DNA from: Harmonia axyridis
Taxonomy: Eukaryota; Arthropoda; Insecta; Coleoptera; Coccinellidae
Reading direction: 5' to 3'
Assembly (NCBI RefSeq): GCF_914767665.1
Contig: NC_059506.1
Location: 19,259,825-19,323,824, forward strand
Length of the DNA: 64,000 bases
The position numbers and the translations under genes were made by a program. The notes beneath the pieces are model-generated. The model was given only the letters and a program-made list of their open reading frames with translations. It did not search any database and was not told the origin of the DNA. Each line of letters opens with the position of its first letter. Positions within the stretch are counted from its first letter, which is position 1. Positions 63,257-64,000 of the stretch are shown here, in pieces.

Positions 63257-63562
63257 CATCACCCTGTATATCCCAAACGAAAGCACTCAAGCGATTGAAA
63301 CCTCTTGATACGAGTCCTCTATGATGTCCTTAATTCACGGTATTCGTTTGTCGCATTCTTCCCGGGACACCCTGTATAATATATATAACTCAATCGAAAA
63401 AAAAACCAGAATTATAAAACTAATCAACAAAAAAAAATAGTAGAGGTAACAAAAAAAAATTTTTTTCTCAACATCAAATATGTTTATAGAAACAGGAAAA
63501 AATCAGCCTATATTAAAATAAAACGTATTTATAGGAGGTAAATGTCACATATATGGGATGTA

Positions 63563-64000
63563 TACAGGGTGGCCACTTTTTCAATGGGAAAATGGGTAAC
63601 TTTTAAACCATAAGAGTTAGAAGGTCGGTCAAATGGAGAAAAAGTTGCATGCATAGAAGCATTATCAAGCAGTTCAAACAAATCGAGATTATCAGGGCCG
63701 GTTTTCGAGATATCATAAGAAAAGTAAATTATGTCATTTTGATTTTTCTTTTTTTCCCACTTTATTTCAAATATTATCAAAAAATGATAAAGGAATTTTT
63801 TATTCGACAGTAAATTATCCTCAATTTGGCGTAATCAGATTTCGTATCCAACGTTTCGTACTCTCTGGGCAACCCTCAACCTCATTTTTTTCAATACGGA
63901 CCTGCATATTTTATGACATCTTTCAAAATAACTCTTAACGCTGAATTCAACGATATATCATACAATGTCATTCAAAGTTGATTTTAGGTGATTTTGACCC
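63563..64000. mobile_element. Second copy of the TACAGGGTGGCC foldback, cut by window end
   Basis: It starts at TACAGGGTGGCCACTTTTTC after TA and follows the left arm of the element at 36380-37644 over its full visible length (aagttgcatgcatagaagca, tcagggccggtt, gattttgacc), with few differences. The centre and right arm lie outside the window. Confidence 0.88.

Overview
This window looks like intronic, transposon-rich chromosomal DNA of an insect. The reasons are AT-rich sequence, GT-AG introns, a ciliary dynein gene and many mariner, hAT-type, jockey/CR1-like, Penelope and gypsy remnants of the kinds common in insects. A beetle is plausible, but I cannot prove the order from sequence alone.

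The backbone of positions 1828-52614 (minus strand) is the 5' part of one gene, an axonemal dynein heavy chain of the single-headed inner-arm type. Many stretches match what I remember of DNAH3. I could follow 23 consecutive exons by hand. All 22 internal junctions have GT and AG ends, keep phase, and add up to 4,682 nt (about 1,560 codons). The reading runs from a start codon with an in-frame stop just upstream, through the tail and linker, to the AAA1 Walker A and Walker B motifs. The rest of the gene lies beyond position 1. A palindromic RFX-type X-box about 104 bp upstream of the start codon fits a ciliary gene.

Almost everything between exons is mobile DNA. Main items: mariner copies at 771-1743, 15134-16420 (nearly intact, one frameshift), 17142-20250 (split by a LINE), 27390-27560, 29143-30322 and 30789-31681; a Tc1-like element at about 32990-33950 and a Tc1 N-terminal fragment near 53265; a Penelope-like element with GIY-YIG remnant at about 33950-34930; LINE fragments at 5053-6597, 14625-16500, 17190-19165, 39862-41065 and 54543-55640; and an apparently full-length two-ORF LINE at 44110-48612 sitting inside a hAT-type element (42406-48634) that has an 8-bp target duplication. 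Several large foldback families occur more than once in the window.

Upstream of the dynein (52.9-58.4 kb) lies a graveyard: a Tc1 fragment, a gypsy pol remnant split by a LINE, and a hAT-type fragment. On the plus strand at 58519-62052 there is a REXO1/GOR-like RNA exonuclease gene. Its DEDDh catalytic domain is open and has all catalytic residues, but the zinc-binding region before it needs three frame changes, so it is a decaying gene, a recent pseudogene, or carries sequence errors. The window ends in tandem and foldback repeats.

All family assignments rest on remembered motifs, with no database search.
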